61,643 nt of DNA from a virus. The notes below the pieces were generated by a model, which was not told the origin of the DNA, did no database searches, and was given only the letters and a program-made list of their open reading frames with translations. Shown here one piece after another: positions 18,408 to 27,579 of this stretch. A program made the position numbers and the translations under genes. The stretch is from IMG/VR virus record IMGVR_UViG_3300037486_000465, positions 1-61,643 of that record. One strand, given 5' to 3'. How positions within the stretch are numbered: position 1 is the stretch's first letter; each line of letters opens with the position of its first letter.

Positions 18408-19183
18408 ATTTTAATATCGTTTAATGTATCTTTTAATAAATCGTTATAACTATATTTAATTTCTTTTGATTTAAGATATAAAATTTTTTTAGTTGCTACA
18501 TTATGAATAGTATTTTCGACTACATAATCTTCGTAACTTAATTTACTTTTTTTATATAATTCTCTAATAAAATCGTTTATAAAAGTAAGTCTCCCAGATC
18601 CTACAATTTCATCAGACATTGCTAACAAAGATCTTTCGACTAGATATTTTGGATGTATTAAATCTCTATAGAAATACGTGTCCCCTATTTCTATTTTTTT
18701 CTTATTTATTATTGAATCAAATATTTTAGAAAATAAAAAATCTGGTTTGCGATACGGAGAATTAAAATTAAATGGATGAAGAACAAAAACGTTTTTAACT
18801 TTTGATTCATGTATATCATCAGCCATTAAGTGTTTTGATAAACAATATGCAGCATAAGGAGACCTTTCATCATAATCAAATTTATCTTTTATATCAATCG
18901 CGCCTATATAATTATTCCACAATTCGCATGAACCATATACAATTAGGTAATTTGCTTTATTTTTAAAAAATTCAACTAATTCTAATATCAATGTAGTGTT
19001 AATGTCAGCGTATGCAGTTAATTCTTTTATTGTATGAATTCGCTGTTCGGCAAATGTTAGAAACACGCGATCGTAAAAACTATCTTTATAAAGTTTTAAA
19101 TTAATATTTCGTGAAGATATTTTTTCAAAATCTTTTGGAAAATAATGAGATAATTGTGATGTGCCTATTACTAAACTATTCAT
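18395..19183 (-). CDS. Divergent SDR-type sugar epimerase/reductase
   Basis: 262 aa. The first strand keeps LVIGTSQLS in place of a full GxxGxxG loop. LIVYGSCELW and YAAYCLSKH (Y-x3-K-like) fit the SDR active site. FVLHPFNFNSPYR is the usual strand after it. The weak cofactor loop suggests altered or lost activity. It overlaps the dehydrogenase gene by 13 nt and the small gene at 19176 by 8 nt. Confidence 0.6.
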   Translation of the reverse strand: MNSLVIGTSQLSHYFPKDFEKISSRNINLKLYKDSFYDRVFLTFAEQRIHTIKELTAYADINTTLILELVEFFKNKANYLIVYGSCELWNNYIGAIDIKDKFDYDERSPYAAYCLSKHLMADDIHESKVKNVFVLHPFNFNSPYRKPDFLFSKIFDSIINKKKIEIGDTYFYRDLIHPKYLVERSLLAMSDEIVGSGRLTFINDFIRELYKKSKLSYEDYVVENTIHNVATKKILYLKSKEIKYSYNDLLKDTLNDIKIWKK

Positions 19184-19553
19184 ATTTTTTATATGATTTT
19201 TCCTCTATAATATCTGAATCATATTTTAAATTAATTTCTTTTTTAATTTCTGAACGTTTATCATTTAAATGATATATTTCTCTAGCATATAAAATAAAAT
19301 TCTCATCAAACTCTTCATTTCTTTCTTTTTCACGAATCATGTCTTCAACATTCCATAGTTGAAAATTAACATTTAAAAGTTTAGAATACAGCTTATCGTC
19401 AATAGGAAAATCTTCAGCAGCAGGCTTTAGTAATTCCATTTCTTTTATAATATTGACTAATTTAGTTATATCAGATATATGTCCACTCTTAATATCAAGA
19501 ATAGAAATCTTATCGTACAATTCACCTAACGATACGGGTATCAATATTTTCAT
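19176..19553 (-). CDS. DUF6165-like small protein
   Basis: 125 aa. The start IPVSLGELYDKISILDIKS is typical of a small family (which I know as DUF6165) found inside polysaccharide loci. It is mostly helical with a charged tail. Function is not known. Context suggests a helper of a sugar-modifying enzyme. Confidence 0.55.
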   Translation of the reverse strand: MKILIPVSLGELYDKISILDIKSGHISDITKLVNIIKEMELLKPAAEDFPIDDKLYSKLLNVNFQLWNVEDMIREKERNEEFDENFILYAREIYHLNDKRSEIKKEINLKYDSDIIEEKSYKKYE

Positions 19554-19557
19554 AATT

Positions 19558-20838
19558 TTATATTATTTCAAATTTGGGACAAGGTATAATAAAATGCCCA
19601 CCATTTTCTAAATATTCTTTTTCTCTTTCTACAAATTCATTAATAAAATGCCACGGAAGAACAAGTAAATAATCTGGTTTAACCATTCTCATAGTTTCTT
19701 CTGAATGTATAGGAATATTAGTTCCGATTGTTTTTAATCCAAATTTATATGGACTTCGTTCTGCTGCACCATCAATTAGTTTATTATCTAATCCAAACCA
19801 TTGTAATAACGTATTTCCTTTTGTAGATGCCCCATAAACCCAAATACTTTTTCCTTGATTATGAGCATCTTTAATAAATTCTGCAGTTTTCATTTTAAGT
19901 AATTGTATTTTACTAGAAAAATCCATGTACGCATCTTGTTTATCAAGCTTTAAAGTTTTTTCGTATTCTCTTAATGCTTGTATTCTCATATTAGCTACAT
20001 CTCTATATGGAGAGGATCCAAAAGAATGTACGTTAGCTTTTTTCTTTTGAATATAAGTACGAAAGCTTCCTCCATTAATATCATTTAATTGTACATCAAC
20101 TACTTTAAATTTTGTTTTATCTAACATATATTCCATTGAATACAGCGAATGATAGAATACGTGTTCGTGGCAAATATTATCAAACGCTAATTGTTTTATC
20201 ATTAACGGCATGTAACTTTGCTGAATAACAAATAAACCGTCATCTTCCATTATATCATAGACATCTTTAAGAAATTCAATAGGATCATCAAGATCATAGA
20301 ACATTGCGATGCATGTAACTATAGAAGCTTTAGGTAATGGAGTAGTTCTATTACTAATATCTGGCCACATAGCTATATTTTCATAAACCTCTTTAGAAAA
20401 GAAATATTGATTGGCGCTTTCACTATTTTTTCTAGCTTTTTCTTGAAATACGCCTTCAGCAGGATCGATCGCAACTCGATAATAACTTTCCGGAGAAACA
20501 AAGCTTAATAGTGTTCCATCGTTAGAAGCAATATCTAAAAATACTTTTTGTTCAACTGTTTTAACTTTTGATAACTTTACTGCTGATTCAGCAATATCCT
20601 TTAATTCATTAGTCATTGAAGCATTAGTGCCGGAATGATACCAATATTTTCCATACATTAGATGTTTATCGGCGCTTTCTTTAAGTTGTAAACATTGAGT
20701 TTCTGAAGATAACATTAACGTTAAATCCCATTTTTTTACACCTTTATAATCTCCTTCTGTTTTAATAAAATCTGATATATAAAGATCTCCCAATGACAAT
20801 ATTTCAGTCATAGGTTTTTTAGTTATTCTGCAGTTCAT
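19558..20838 (-). CDS. NDP-sugar C-methyltransferase (TylCIII/NovU-like)
   Basis: 426 aa, three-part family layout: a short N-terminal region, a SAM domain with LDIASNDGTLL (101-111) and a C-terminal domain with VYGASTKGNTLLQ. CHEHVFYHSL (223-232) contains the His-Glu-His catalytic set known from sugar C-methyltransferases. It adds methyl to the carbon next to a keto group. The N-terminal zinc site of the family is reduced (only C3 and C49). With the RfbH-like dehydrase this suggests a methyl-branched dideoxy sugar. Confidence 0.85.
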   Translation of the reverse strand: MNCRITKKPMTEILSLGDLYISDFIKTEGDYKGVKKWDLTLMLSSETQCLQLKESADKHLMYGKYWYHSGTNASMTNELKDIAESAVKLSKVKTVEQKVFLDIASNDGTLLSFVSPESYYRVAIDPAEGVFQEKARKNSESANQYFFSKEVYENIAMWPDISNRTTPLPKASIVTCIAMFYDLDDPIEFLKDVYDIMEDDGLFVIQQSYMPLMIKQLAFDNICHEHVFYHSLYSMEYMLDKTKFKVVDVQLNDINGGSFRTYIQKKKANVHSFGSSPYRDVANMRIQALREYEKTLKLDKQDAYMDFSSKIQLLKMKTAEFIKDAHNQGKSIWVYGASTKGNTLLQWFGLDNKLIDGAAERSPYKFGLKTIGTNIPIHSEETMRMVKPDYLLVLPWHFINEFVEREKEYLENGGHFIIPCPKFEII

Positions 20839-20859
20839 TTTAATATAAATTTATATAGA

Positions 20860-22251
20860 TTATATGCTCGCAAGAACATTTGTTTCAACTAAATTTAACT
20901 TTTTAATCTCTTTTTCCATCAATAATCGTTCTTTAACGATTTGATCAGGAGATAAAGTTTCTGTTGAAACATATGAAGCATATTCATTAGATTTACTTTT
21001 ATAGAAATTAGATTGATTTAAAAAATCTATATTTTGAATGAGTAAAAAATCATTTGTTTCAGGATTTGTATATTTGAGTAAATTTTTATTAATTGCTATT
21101 GCTTTATCAAAATAATATGAGCCCGGATAAATAGAAACAATAGTTATATCTGTTTCGTCTGGCTTAACTAATTTTAACCAATTAATACTCTCTTTAATTG
21201 TTTTGTGCGATTCTCCGGGATGTCCTATAGACATAAGAGCTTTTATTTTTAAATTACTTTCTCTGGCTATTTCAAAGCATTTTGAATTATCTTGAACTGT
21301 ACAACCTTTATTCATATTTTTTAATATGCGATCTGATCCAGACTCAAATCCAACTAATAGCCATCTGAATCCTGCTTTATACATTAATTCTGCTTGATAT
21401 TTAGAAAGTAAATTACTTCTTGTAAAAGCTCTTAAATTAAATTCTACTTTATTATCTTTTTGATATTTTATTAATTCTAATAAAAAGTTTTCAAAATAAA
21501 TTTTGTTTAAGTTTATTTCATCATCATAGAACATAAATCCTTCATATCCATATTTTTTATGTAATATGTCAATTTCTTTTATTATATTTGGTATGCTTCT
21601 TTTTCTAATATGATTAAAAGATTTTGAATCTCTTCCACTACAAAAACCACATTGATATGGACATCCTATTTGCGAAATAATATTTGTAGATTTTTTTCCG
21701 TCAATAAAATAATGATAAGAATTTACATCTAAAAAATCACGATTAGCTATAGCAACATCGTCATAATTTTTTGATACAAACAACGTTTCATCTTCTTCAG
21801 CATTAATTACTTTTTCATTTGTATGAATCGCTTTATGTATAGCAAATTCGCCATCTCCGATAACCAATGTGTCAATATATTTAAGAAGGTTTTTTATGTG
21901 TTTTTTACAAATTTTTTTTATATCTGGTGTTCCATGTTGTAATGAAGAATACATCAAAGTAATATGCGGACCGCCTAATATTATTTTTATATTGAAATTC
22001 TCTTTTATAAATTTTGCAAACTTAAAAACAATTTCAATATGAGGCGTAGTTGCAGTTAAGCAAATAATATTTAAAGAATTTTCTTTTATGAAATTATAAA
22101 TTAAAGAATTATAATCTTTTTCATTTGATAAATCTAAAAATTTAACATTTTCATTTTTTAATTGCGTTGCAACACGAAGAATTCCTAAAGATATAAATAC
22201 TCTTTGATCTGTTAAAAATTCAGAAGGTGGATTTATAAAACCTATATTCAT
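20860..22251 (-). CDS. B12-binding-type radical SAM protein
   Basis: 463 aa. The N-terminal 150 residues have a cobalamin-binding-like Rossmann order (FINPPS, LGILRVAT, ILGGPH, VIGDGE). C197-x3-C201-x2-C204 (GCPYQCGFC) binds the [4Fe-4S] cluster. YDDEI, VGFESGSDRIL and SIGHPGE follow as in BchE/HpnJ-type enzymes. The B12 His of DxHxxG is not evident. Possible role: methylation or rearrangement of a sugar or lipid. Confidence 0.82.
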   Translation of the reverse strand: MNIGFINPPSEFLTDQRVFISLGILRVATQLKNENVKFLDLSNEKDYNSLIYNFIKENSLNIICLTATTPHIEIVFKFAKFIKENFNIKIILGGPHITLMYSSLQHGTPDIKKICKKHIKNLLKYIDTLVIGDGEFAIHKAIHTNEKVINAEEDETLFVSKNYDDVAIANRDFLDVNSYHYFIDGKKSTNIISQIGCPYQCGFCSGRDSKSFNHIRKRSIPNIIKEIDILHKKYGYEGFMFYDDEINLNKIYFENFLLELIKYQKDNKVEFNLRAFTRSNLLSKYQAELMYKAGFRWLLVGFESGSDRILKNMNKGCTVQDNSKCFEIARESNLKIKALMSIGHPGESHKTIKESINWLKLVKPDETDITIVSIYPGSYYFDKAIAINKNLLKYTNPETNDFLLIQNIDFLNQSNFYKSKSNEYASYVSTETLSPDQIVKERLLMEKEIKKLNLVETNVLASI

Positions 22252-22943
22252 TTTAATAACTTATCTATATCGTCGTTAAATAATTGTTCTCTGTACATCC
22301 ATACTACACTCCAAGCATTTGGACCCAAAAAATCATCATTAACTATATGTAATTCTATTTCGTCTTCCCAAAAGAATCCTAAATTTTGACAATATGGATC
22401 ATTTTTTCCCAATTTGCAAAGTATAGGATCTATTTCTATAAAGGAAAGTTTTGGAAATCCTATAAACTCTCCGTTTTTAAATGAAAAAATCCATCTATGA
22501 TGTATAAAGCCCTTAAGCCAATAATATTCTGGCGTTGTATCATAATTATTTAATTCAGCATATTTACTTGGCACTGCAATATATCCTGATTTAGAAATTT
22601 TTGTTAACTGATCGCATACATATTTTGGATTTGAAATATCTTCAAGAGTATGACTACAAATACAAAAATCGAATTTTCCCTTTTCATTTACATATTCTTC
22701 TATTTCTTTCCAGCCGTTTGGATAATTAATATTAAATGAAAAATGTTTTATTTTACCGCCATCAGTTGGAGCATTTAAATCTACAATAGCATCTACATAT
22801 GGATATGACCAACCATCATATGAACCACCTACATCAATTACAGTAAATTTTTCATTTATCTTTTTTTGACTATTAATATAATCAATCGTGGTGCTTATTC
22901 TATCTGGCATAGATGATAAGCGTATATCTTTTATCATTTCCAA
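22248..22943 (-). CDS. SAM-dependent methyltransferase-like protein
   Basis: 231 aa. VIDVGGSYDGW is a motif I variant and CSHTLEDISNP is the post-II segment seen in Methyltransf_11 members. The C-terminal part (HHRWIFSF, GPNAWSVVW) is typical of a subgroup in O-antigen clusters. Substrate unknown. Overlaps both neighbours by a few bases. Confidence 0.65.
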   Translation of the reverse strand: MEMIKDIRLSSMPDRISTTIDYINSQKKINEKFTVIDVGGSYDGWSYPYVDAIVDLNAPTDGGKIKHFSFNINYPNGWKEIEEYVNEKGKFDFCICSHTLEDISNPKYVCDQLTKISKSGYIAVPSKYAELNNYDTTPEYYWLKGFIHHRWIFSFKNGEFIGFPKLSFIEIDPILCKLGKNDPYCQNLGFFWEDEIELHIVNDDFLGPNAWSVVWMYREQLFNDDIDKLLK

Positions 22944-23593
22944 AATATTATATCTTCTTGAAATATATCTCCCTGCCTAATATCTCCAACTGGATCTAAA
23001 CATGGCCAAATATGATTATCAATTACTTCATAGTTATTATATGACATTTTTGCCATAAAGTTTATGATATCATCTTTAAGTGGAACTTCGCCATCATTAT
23101 AATGTTTTAATGATACTTCTATAATAATATATTTACAAGTTGATAAAGTTTCTTTTCCACCTTTTATGATATCTAATTCTGAACCTTGCGTATCTAATTT
23201 TGCGAAATCAAAAATAATATTTTTATCTTTGAATAAACTATCTAAAGTAATCATTCTTTTTTTTACTTCTATAAGACTTTCATCTCTATAAAAATTCGTT
23301 TTTTCTTTATATATAGAATTTCCTGTATTCGCAAAGATTTCTTTAGTTTTATAAAAAGATACTATTTTATTATCTTCATCACCTAATAAATGCATGTAAA
23401 TATTAAAACCAGTAGTTAACAAATTAAGATAATTATCTTCATCAGCCTCAATTAAATGAAAATTATCTAATGATAATTCTGGCCAAATTTCTTTTAGTTG
23501 AATAGAAAAGTATCCCTGATTTGCACCAATGTCTAATATATTTTTTGGAATAAATCCTTTATTTTTTAAATTGTTTATATATGTAAATATCAT
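22934..23593 (-). CDS. FkbM-family methyltransferase
   Basis: 219 aa. NILDIGANQGYFS (18-30) is SAM motif I, FHLIEAD the acidic strand, and FAKLDTQGSELDII the FkbM signature with TQG in place of TEG. Likely an O-methyltransferase. Third clear FkbM gene of the cluster. Confidence 0.85.
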   Translation of the reverse strand: MIFTYINNLKNKGFIPKNILDIGANQGYFSIQLKEIWPELSLDNFHLIEADEDNYLNLLTTGFNIYMHLLGDEDNKIVSFYKTKEIFANTGNSIYKEKTNFYRDESLIEVKKRMITLDSLFKDKNIIFDFAKLDTQGSELDIIKGGKETLSTCKYIIIEVSLKHYNDGEVPLKDDIINFMAKMSYNNYEVIDNHIWPCLDPVGDIRQGDIFQEDIIFWK

Positions 23594-24528
23594 AAAAATA
23601 CAGTTTCAAATTGCTTCATTGTAATTTCTGGAGTATATATCTTAGAATATACATCCCAATTTTTTTCTGGCTCTGGGAAGAAATTATATATTTTGCTAAA
23701 TAATTCATTTTCATTATTATAAATTATAGCTTTATCTTTTAAAATCTCTATGTGGCATGTTTCTGGAGACAATCCATATGTAAATATTTGTTTATTTTTT
23801 GATGAGAATTCTGCGCAAGCCATTCCAAAAGTTTCTCCCCGATAACGTGCATGTAATAGAGCATCGCAAGTATTTATAAATTTAACTTTTTCTCTTAAAT
23901 CTGCTATAGTATCTAAATATATGATATTAGGGTGTTCATAAAATTTTGAATTACCCATAAACAAAAAATAAATATCTTTTCGCACGTCTACTATTCTTCT
24001 TATTACATCTCGTACAAATGGTATATCAAAGCCGTAATCTCCTCCATATCTTCCAAAAACAATTGCTTTTTTTGGAATATTTAAAGCACTACGTAAATCG
24101 CCATTTTCTTTTGGCAAATTAATCATATATTGTACCCATGGATATGTATTATTAGTGACTGTTCTTGATAGCCATTCAGATACGTATGCATAGACATTTC
24201 CATGTGGTTCAAACGCGCCAAACACAGCATGTATTACAGTTTTTCTGCCAGGCGATATGCATCCATCATTATATCCATATTTCGCAGCATAAAAAATATC
24301 TACTTTATTATTATCTAAGTGTTTTTCTATTTCTGAAAAATCATTATATCTAATAGTTTTAAATTGTTTACTAAATTTTTCAACTACTTTAGGATCATCC
24401 ATAGGGCTGTATTTGGCGATTATTAATGATTCATTGCCTAATAGAAGTTGATTAAAAAAAGCATAATCATATAAAGATACTTCTACTCCACCAATAGATA
24501 ACTGAGTTATGTGAAAGGCTATTTTCAT
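23590..24528 (-). CDS. GT4-like GT-B glycosyltransferase
   Basis: 312 aa. QLSIGGVEVSLYDYA is the N-terminal acceptor-side loop of GT4 enzymes. FGRYGGDYGFD and FLFMGNSKF are the inter-domain and donor strands. ALLHARYRGETFGMACAEF is the donor-binding E-x7-E-like region. It uses an NDP-sugar, but which one is not visible. Confidence 0.78.
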   Translation of the reverse strand: MKIAFHITQLSIGGVEVSLYDYAFFNQLLLGNESLIIAKYSPMDDPKVVEKFSKQFKTIRYNDFSEIEKHLDNNKVDIFYAAKYGYNDGCISPGRKTVIHAVFGAFEPHGNVYAYVSEWLSRTVTNNTYPWVQYMINLPKENGDLRSALNIPKKAIVFGRYGGDYGFDIPFVRDVIRRIVDVRKDIYFLFMGNSKFYEHPNIIYLDTIADLREKVKFINTCDALLHARYRGETFGMACAEFSSKNKQIFTYGLSPETCHIEILKDKAIIYNNENELFSKIYNFFPEPEKNWDVYSKIYTPEITMKQFETVFL

Positions 24529-25298
24529 TCTTTAAAATCTCTTATAACTTCTGGTAACAGGCCTTCATATATTTCACAATGAGACCAAACTTTGGGCCAG
24601 ATTGGATGTAAATTTTTTGATTCTAAAGTCCAAGGTAGCCAAACTTCATTGTACCATTTATCTGTATCAAAATTTACAAAATGGGCCCATGTTTTTATTT
24701 TTTTATATGTTTCTCTATCAGATAATACATATGCGCCGTGATAACAAATAATTTCTGGCATAGTTAAGCGTACGCAAACACGTTTTACATTTCTTGTATC
24801 TTCGTATTTTTCAATTGTATGTAAGTTTATTATTGATTGCGATATCATGCCAATTTTAGTTCCTTCAGAGTTTATTATGATATATTTAAGTGATTTCCAA
24901 AAAACATAATTATTAATATGAAAAATGTCAATGTCTTTACATATCTTTACTAAACTTATTATTTTTTCAAAATCGTCGTGAAAATAAAATTCATCTGCAT
25001 CATGAACCATTAAATAATCAAATCCATCTGCTTTAGCACGTTGAAGACAAAAATTTCGCTCTTCTACCTCGTTATCCCAATCTCCTTCAATAATGGATAT
25101 TTTATCCATATATTTTGATCGTTTAATGATATTAAGATCAAAACTATTTGTAAATGTTTGTTTTGCATTAGGATTATAATTCCAAGGTAAGCGACTATAC
25201 ATTACATAAATACGATCAACATGCTGATATGAGTTTTCAAGATTTCTCATAATCCACTTATTTTGATCAAATACCATTACATATGTTGCAAATTTCAT
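24525..25298 (-). CDS. GT2/GT92-like glycosyltransferase, paralogue 1
   Basis: 257 aa. MVHDADEFYFHDDF contains the D-A-D-E metal site of GT-A enzymes, and CYHGAYV and LESKNLHPIW are conserved blocks. It is one of three related genes; the copy at 25295 is the same length and mostly identical, and that at 27580 is more distant. A tandem duplication is the simplest explanation. Start ATG overlaps the stop of its upstream copy by 4 nt. Confidence 0.7.
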   Translation of the reverse strand: MKFATYVMVFDQNKWIMRNLENSYQHVDRIYVMYSRLPWNYNPNAKQTFTNSFDLNIIKRSKYMDKISIIEGDWDNEVEERNFCLQRAKADGFDYLMVHDADEFYFHDDFEKIISLVKICKDIDIFHINNYVFWKSLKYIIINSEGTKIGMISQSIINLHTIEKYEDTRNVKRVCVRLTMPEIICYHGAYVLSDRETYKKIKTWAHFVNFDTDKWYNEVWLPWTLESKNLHPIWPKVWSHCEIYEGLLPEVIRDFKE

Positions 25299-26068
25299 TC
25301 TTTAAAATCTTTTATAACTTCTGGTAGCAAATCTTTATATATTTCGCAATGAGACCAAACTTCAGGCCACATTGGATGTAAATTTTTTGATTCTAAAGTC
25401 CAAGGAAGCCAAACTTCGTAATACCATTTATCTGTGTTAAAATCTCCGAAATGACTCCAAGTTTTTATTTTTTTGTATGCTTCTTGATCAGATAACACAT
25501 AAGAACCATGATAACAAATAACATCGGGTATAGTTAATTGTTTACAAAAAATTTCTACATCTCTTAAATAATCATATTTTTCAATTGTATGTAAATTTAC
25601 AATTGATTGCGCTACTGCACCAATTTTAGTTCCTTCAGAATTTATTATGATATATTTAAAGGATTTCCAAAAAACATATTCATTAATATGAAACACATCA
25701 GCATCTTTATATTTTTTTACTATACTTATTATTTTTTCAAAATCATCATGAAAATAAAATTCGTCGGCATCATGAACCATCAAATAATCAAAGCCATCTG
25801 CTTTAGCACATTGCAAACAAAAATTTCGTTGTTCTGTATCACTATCCCAATTACCTTCAATAATGGATATTTTATCCATATATTTTGATTGTTTAATGAT
25901 ATTAAGATCAAAGCTGTTTGTAAATGTTTTTCTTGCTTCAGGATTATGAGTAAATGGTAATTTGCTATACATTACATAAATACGATCAACATGCGGATAT
26001 GCATTTTCAAGATTTCGCATAATCCATTTATTTTGATCAAATACCATTACATATGTTGCAAATTTCAT
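25295..26068 (-). CDS. GT2/GT92-like glycosyltransferase, paralogue 2
   Basis: 257 aa, a near-twin of the preceding gene with scattered substitutions (for example YPHVDRIYVMYSKLPF here against YQHVDRIYVMYSRLPW there). The D-A-D-E site and all conserved blocks are kept, so both copies look functional. The changes spread through the protein rather than cluster, as expected for divergence after duplication. Confidence 0.7.
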   Translation of the reverse strand: MKFATYVMVFDQNKWIMRNLENAYPHVDRIYVMYSKLPFTHNPEARKTFTNSFDLNIIKQSKYMDKISIIEGNWDSDTEQRNFCLQCAKADGFDYLMVHDADEFYFHDDFEKIISIVKKYKDADVFHINEYVFWKSFKYIIINSEGTKIGAVAQSIVNLHTIEKYDYLRDVEIFCKQLTIPDVICYHGSYVLSDQEAYKKIKTWSHFGDFNTDKWYYEVWLPWTLESKNLHPMWPEVWSHCEIYKDLLPEVIKDFKE

Positions 26069-26072
26069 TTTG

Positions 26073-26657
26073 TTATTTTTTTATAAATATTCCCCATAAA
26101 ACTGATTTAAAATCTTGATATAATTCATGTTTTGATAAACTATGTTTTTCAATGCTATCTTTTATCATTAGATATGAAGAATCTGGTAAAGATGGCCATT
26201 CTATTGGATCTGTAAATGAATGCCATTCTTCATAACTTTCTGCATAATCATGAACCATAATAACATCATTGGATTTTAAATATTCACTAAAAGTGTTAAA
26301 TTCCCATTCTTTATAACCACCATCACATAACAATAAAACTCTTTTAGGCGTAACTGAAATTAATTCTCGAAGTTCTTTTTGTATTTCTTCTGTAAAATAG
26401 TTTCCTTGTCTAATATCTATGCCATATTCTTTTGGTACTTGACATAAACTTGCATCAATATCATAAGATATTAAATCACAATTAGATTTTTTAATTCTAT
26501 ATAAATATAAAGTTAAACCTCCTGCATATGTTCCAATTTCAATTATTCTATCAAAATTATTTATAATCTTTTCAAAATGTCTATTAATATCAGGATGTTG
26601 TAATATACTGATTCCTTCAAAATTGTGTGGTACGTATTTCATGTTATTATATTCCAA
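26073..26657 (-). CDS. Class I SAM methyltransferase, CmcI-like
   Basis: 194 aa. RIIEIGTYAGGLTLYLY is SAM motif I, LISYDID the acidic strand, LLLCDGGYKEWEF the DGG segment and VIMVHDYAESYEEW the metal-binding segment. This matches the cephalosporin hydroxylase/CmcI-type methyltransferase group common in LPS loci. Overlaps the upstream gene by 19 nt. Confidence 0.7.
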   Translation of the reverse strand: MEYNNMKYVPHNFEGISILQHPDINRHFEKIINNFDRIIEIGTYAGGLTLYLYRIKKSNCDLISYDIDASLCQVPKEYGIDIRQGNYFTEEIQKELRELISVTPKRVLLLCDGGYKEWEFNTFSEYLKSNDVIMVHDYAESYEEWHSFTDPIEWPSLPDSSYLMIKDSIEKHSLSKHELYQDFKSVLWGIFIKK

Positions 26658-27370
26658 TTTAGTCGTAATGCTGGCTGATCAAATGGCATAGGCCTTACAT
26701 ATTTATGATAATTTAAATTATTATGCTGTATATTCATTAAATCTATAAAAGTTAAAGTTCCTGTATTAAATGTATGTACTTCTTTAGACTTTTCAACTAT
26801 ATATAATACATCTAAAATATTTATGTCTTGTAATTTAGAAAACTCAACTAATTTTATATTAGGATTAATATATTTTCTATCAATTGACATATTTCTTGAT
26901 GTATCTTCATGTAAAAATATGAATTCTTCTTTATCTTTTAAATCTAGCATGTCATAAAAAATTTCCTTTTCTTTTTTTAAATCTCTATCAAAATAGAAAT
27001 TATCCCATTTAAGAGAAAGAGGAAAGCCTGCATTAAAATACCATTGCCTATCAAATATCCAACTTTCATCAAACCAATCTGGCGCAGGTAAAGAATTATC
27101 TAAAAGCCAAGGCATAACTTGATTAAACCACATACAAGTATGCGCTATAGCATGATCTGCTTTATGAATTTCTTCTACGTATTGTTCTGGAAATAATACA
27201 ACTTCTTTAATACCTGAATATAATCTTTTGTTAGTATTAAATGTATTTTCATCAGTTGCATCTGAATAGCATTCTATTCTATCATACCATTTCGTCCATT
27301 CTTTTATAATTCCGAAACATACGCAATGATCTCCAAATTTATGATATGTATATGTTTTAACTGTAGGCAT
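26639..27370 (-). CDS. Glycan-cluster protein, possible GT-B fold
   Basis: 243 aa. FIFLHEDTSRNMSIDRKYI and LYIVEKSKEVHTFNTGTLTFIDL resemble the donor half of a GT9-like GT-B enzyme. YHKYVRP and LRLNWNIIT close the protein. I do not recognise the N-terminal half beyond an alternating strand/helix pattern. Assigned as transferase-like by pattern and context only. Confidence 0.4.
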   Translation of the reverse strand: MPTVKTYTYHKFGDHCVCFGIIKEWTKWYDRIECYSDATDENTFNTNKRLYSGIKEVVLFPEQYVEEIHKADHAIAHTCMWFNQVMPWLLDNSLPAPDWFDESWIFDRQWYFNAGFPLSLKWDNFYFDRDLKKEKEIFYDMLDLKDKEEFIFLHEDTSRNMSIDRKYINPNIKLVEFSKLQDINILDVLYIVEKSKEVHTFNTGTLTFIDLMNIQHNNLNYHKYVRPMPFDQPALRLNWNIIT

Positions 27371-27372
27371 TT

Positions 27373-27561
27373 TTAATCTGTAAGAGAACTTACATATCCT
27401 TCTGAACGAACTTCTTCTAATATTTTTACAAATTCCAATTGCTGTTGTTTATTTAATTCTGTATTAGATAAAAATAAATCAATCTTATTTAAAAGACTCT
27501 CAGATAAATCTAAATATAAAGACGAACCTTCTATAATTTGTTTATTAGTTAATTTTTCCAT
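27373..27561 (-). CDS. Small protein of unknown function
   Basis: 62 aa, charged and probably all helical, with no motif I recognise. It lies 2 nt from the gene at 26639 and 18 nt from the third GT paralogue, so it is likely cotranscribed. Confidence 0.55.
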   Translation of the reverse strand: MEKLTNKQIIEGSSLYLDLSESLLNKIDLFLSNTELNKQQQLEFVKILEEVRSEGYVSSLTD

Positions 27562-27579
27562 GATTATTTATTTTTTTAT

